Assembly: GCA_020641055.1 (NCBI GenBank)
Contig: CP067345.1
Span: 1,605,317 to 1,669,316 of the forward strand
Length of the DNA: 64,000 bases
Reading direction: 5' to 3'
From: Clostridioides sp. ES-S-0010-02
GTDB lineage: Bacteria > Bacillota > Clostridia > Peptostreptococcales > Peptostreptococcaceae
Part shown: positions 61,824 through 64,000 of the stretch, piece by piece
Position numbering within the stretch: position 1 is the stretch's first letter
How the letters are laid out: each line of letters starts with the position of its first letter
The notes under the pieces: generated by a model
Told to the model about the DNA's origin: nothing
The model's input: only the letters and a program-made list of their open reading frames with translations
Databases searched by the model: none
Program-made: the position numbers and the translations under genes

Positions 61824-62741
61824 ATGTATAAACCAGAGAATTTTTCTAAAAAATCTGTATTAATAAATTCGTTTTTAAGTAAGTTTTTGAAGATCGTTGG
61901 ATGGGGTCTAGTAGGCTTATTTACACTATCAGCCTTAGTATTGTCAACTATTTCAATTATAATTGGATGGGCAGTTATACTTCCTATTCAAGTATGTGCT
62001 TTATTCTTAATAATAGGTGGAGTTTGTATTTTTAAAGGTAAAAGATTAGGAGACCAAATTTCTCGTTATAAAAAATACTGTACAATCATAAGTAATAAAA
62101 ATATTATTCCAGTAGAACTTATTGCAGAAAGTACATCTAAATCACTAAAATTTATAATAAAAGATGTGCAAAAGATGATAGATAAAAATTACTTTATAAA
62201 TACTTATATTGATAAAAGAAATAATCAAATTGTATTGACAAATGAAGATGGAGTTCCACCAACATATGAAGATATAGTATATGAAGTTGAAGAAGATGAA
62301 GTTGAGAATAGCAATGAAGCTGATATGATTATTAAAAAGGGAATGGACTATTTGAGACAAATAAAAGAGGCTAATGAAAATATTAAATCAGAATCAATGT
62401 GCAAGAAAATTATACAAGTAGAAGATGTTACAAGTAAAATATTTGATGTTGTAAAACATGACCCATCAAAACTTATTCAGATACAAAAATTTATGGATTA
62501 TTATATTCCAACTACTTTAAAGCTTTTAAATTCATATCATACATTGGAAGAACAAGGAATAGACAGAGAAAATATAACAACAACTATGGAAAGCATTGAA
62601 AGTACAATGAGTACAATTGTAGTGGCTTTTGAAAACCAACTGGATTCTCTATTTGAGGATGAAGCTATTGACATATCTACAGATATTACTGTTTTAGAAA
62701 ATATGTTAGTTCAAGAGGGATTAACAGGTGGAAAGTTTTAA
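61824..62741 (+). CDS. XpaC-like membrane protein
   Basis: A 305-residue protein with two N-terminal membrane helices (about 22-45 and 50-70) followed by a winged-helix-like segment and coiled helices. Such proteins (XpaC, 5-bromo-4-chloroindolyl phosphate hydrolysis family) are regularly found upstream of TelA genes, as here. AAAGGA precedes the ATG. Role: probably part of an envelope stress or toxic anion tolerance pair; not established. Confidence 0.75.
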   Translation: MYKPENFSKKSVLINSFLSKFLKIVGWGLVGLFTLSALVLSTISIIIGWAVILPIQVCALFLIIGGVCIFKGKRLGDQISRYKKYCTIISNKNIIPVELIAESTSKSLKFIIKDVQKMIDKNYFINTYIDKRNNQIVLTNEDGVPPTYEDIVYEVEEDEVENSNEADMIIKKGMDYLRQIKEANENIKSESMCKKIIQVEDVTSKIFDVVKHDPSKLIQIQKFMDYYIPTTLKLLNSYHTLEEQGIDRENITTTMESIESTMSTIVVAFENQLDSLFEDEAIDISTDITVLENMLVQEGLTGGKF

Positions 62742-62859
62742 CTGTAATATAAAAAATATTCTGTTATTTTTGAACAGTTAAGTAGTTATGAAGGATAAAA
62801 ATATGTAAGATATAAGTATATAATTAGTACTTTATGAAGGAAGAGGAGAGAACTATAGA

Positions 62860-64000
62860 ATGAATAATTTAGATGATATACCAGTTATGCCAACACTAAC
62901 ACTTGACCCATTTGGTGAAGAAACAAAAACAAATGATATAAATAATTCTGACCTATTAATGAAAAAGAATGAAAAAGACCCAGAAGAAGAAAAACTATCA
63001 GAAGCTGAGCGTAAAATGGTAAAAGAGTTTGCAGAAAAAATAGATATTACAAATACAAATATGATTTTGCAATATGGAGCTGGGGCTCAAAAAAAGGTAG
63101 CAGGATTTTCGGAAACCGCTTTAAAGAGTGTTAAAACTAGAGATTTAGGCGAAGTTGGTGATATGCTTACAAATCTAGTTACTGATTTAAAATCATTCTC
63201 AGCTGACGAAAAAGAACAAGGTGGTTTTTTAGGAATTTTTAAAAAGGCAAATAATAAAATTTCAAATTTAAAAACTAAGTATGATAGCGCAGAAGTAAAT
63301 GTAGACAAAGTAAGTAAAGAACTTCAAAAGCATCAAGTTAAAATATTGAAAGATATAGCAATGCTTGATAAAATGTATGAATTAAACTTAGCTTATTCAA
63401 AAGAGCTTACAATGTATATTATAGCAGGGAAACAAAAGCTAAAAGATATGAAAGAACTTGAGATGCCAAAATTAAGAGAAAGAGCAAGTTTGTCTGGTTC
63501 AACAGAAGATGCTCAATCTGTAAACGATATGGTTTCACTTTGTGACAGATTTGAAAAGAAGATTCATGACTTAGAATTAACTAGAATGGTATCACTTCAA
63601 ATGGCTCCACAGATAAGATTGGTTCAAAATAGCAATAATCTAATGGCAGAAAAAATTCAATCTACTATAGTAAATACTATTCCATTGTGGAAAAATCAAA
63701 TAGTACTTGCTCTTGGAATATCTCATTTGAATCAAGCTATGAAAGCACAGCGTGAAGTTAGTAATATGACAAATGAACTTCTACTAAAGAATGCAGAGAC
63801 ATTGAAAATGGGAACAATAGAAACAGCCAAAGAATCAGAAAGAGGAATTGTAGATATAGATACAATTAAGAAAACTAATCAATCTTTAATATCAACTATT
63901 GATGAAGTAGTTAAGATACAGAATGATGGTAGAATAAAGAGACAGGAAGCAGAAGTTGAATTATCAAAAATAGAAAATGAACTTAAAAGTAAGCTTCTTG
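62860..64000 (+). CDS. TelA-family toxic anion resistance protein, partial
   Basis: ATG 62860 after GAGGAGAG opens a frame that stays open to the window end (380 codons). Its content fits the TelA/KlaA family: long helical coiled coils, FLGIFKKANNKISNLKTKYDSAEVNVDKV, and QMAPQIRLVQNSNN...IQSTIVNTIPLWKNQIVLALG, the most conserved TelA segment. The 3' end is cut. It follows the XpaC-like gene on the same strand and is probably co-transcribed. Family members are linked to tellurite and lantibiotic tolerance. Confidence 0.85.
   Translation, partial: MNNLDDIPVMPTLTLDPFGEETKTNDINNSDLLMKKNEKDPEEEKLSEAERKMVKEFAEKIDITNTNMILQYGAGAQKKVAGFSETALKSVKTRDLGEVGDMLTNLVTDLKSFSADEKEQGGFLGIFKKANNKISNLKTKYDSAEVNVDKVSKELQKHQVKILKDIAMLDKMYELNLAYSKELTMYIIAGKQKLKDMKELEMPKLRERASLSGSTEDAQSVNDMVSLCDRFEKKIHDLELTRMVSLQMAPQIRLVQNSNNLMAEKIQSTIVNTIPLWKNQIVLALGISHLNQAMKAQREVSNMTNELLLKNAETLKMGTIETAKESERGIVDIDTIKKTNQSLISTIDEVVKIQNDGRIKRQEAEVELSKIENELKSKLL

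Overview
This is low-GC, AT-rich Firmicute DNA. Its gene content matches Clostridioides difficile or a very close relative: a glycine reductase operon with two UGA-encoded selenoproteins, a succinate/4-hydroxybutyrate-to-butyrate branch, an indolepyruvate:ferredoxin oxidoreductase with a butyrate kinase, c-di-GMP and glycine riboswitches, and an agr-type peptide system. The species call is an inference from gene order and protein sequence; no search was run.

Layout. 1-2 kb: a small membrane protein and a decayed IS3-family element. 1.9-4 kb: a minus-strand agrC-agrB-agrD cassette without a neighbouring agrA; its AgrD has Ser where the ring Cys is usual. 4-10.6 kb: small unknown genes, a c-di-GMP-I riboswitch in front of a 58-residue protein that has a paralogue 4.5 kb away, a BlaI/M56 peptidase pair with a secreted peptidoglycan-binding protein, and an FMN-dependent 2-hydroxyacid oxidase. 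10.7-21.6 kb: two TPR-GGDEF proteins, a sigma-54 activator, and a sigma-54-type promoter in front of an aminotransferase-iorA-iorB-buk operon. 21.8-26.9 kb: single genes (YczE-like, Nudix, AI-2E family, DUF1540, CstA). 27.3-30.3 kb: nadABC.

30.6-37 kb holds the most unusual locus: a nine-gene cluster (saoD-T-E-C-X-B-P-A-L) in which four genes (saoT, saoB, saoP, saoL) contain an in-frame TGA that must be read as selenocysteine. It couples a MerB-like carbon-metal lyase, an ABC importer, an ArsP-like permease, a thioredoxin-like UxxC protein and a protein ending in Cys-Cys. This points to selenocysteine-assisted handling of an organometallic or metal compound.

37-50 kb: a HAD phosphatase, an M3 peptidase, then a glycine riboswitch with terminator controlling grdX-trxB-trxA-grdE-grdA-grdB-grdC-grdD (Stickland reduction of glycine to acetyl phosphate), and an Xaa-Pro peptidase. 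51-61.5 kb: a LysR regulator divergent from a transporter-cat1-sucD-abfD-orf-cat2-4hbD operon that reduces succinate toward crotonyl-CoA and regenerates NAD+; two Rex-box-like sites sit in its promoter. 61.8-64 kb: XpaC-like and TelA-like genes, the latter cut by the window end.

Metabolically the window links redox-balancing fermentations (glycine reductase, succinate reduction, 2-oxoacid oxidation) with NAD synthesis. It contains six apparent selenoproteins: GrdA, GrdB, SaoT, SaoB, SaoP and SaoL. No tRNA, rRNA or CRISPR array was seen.
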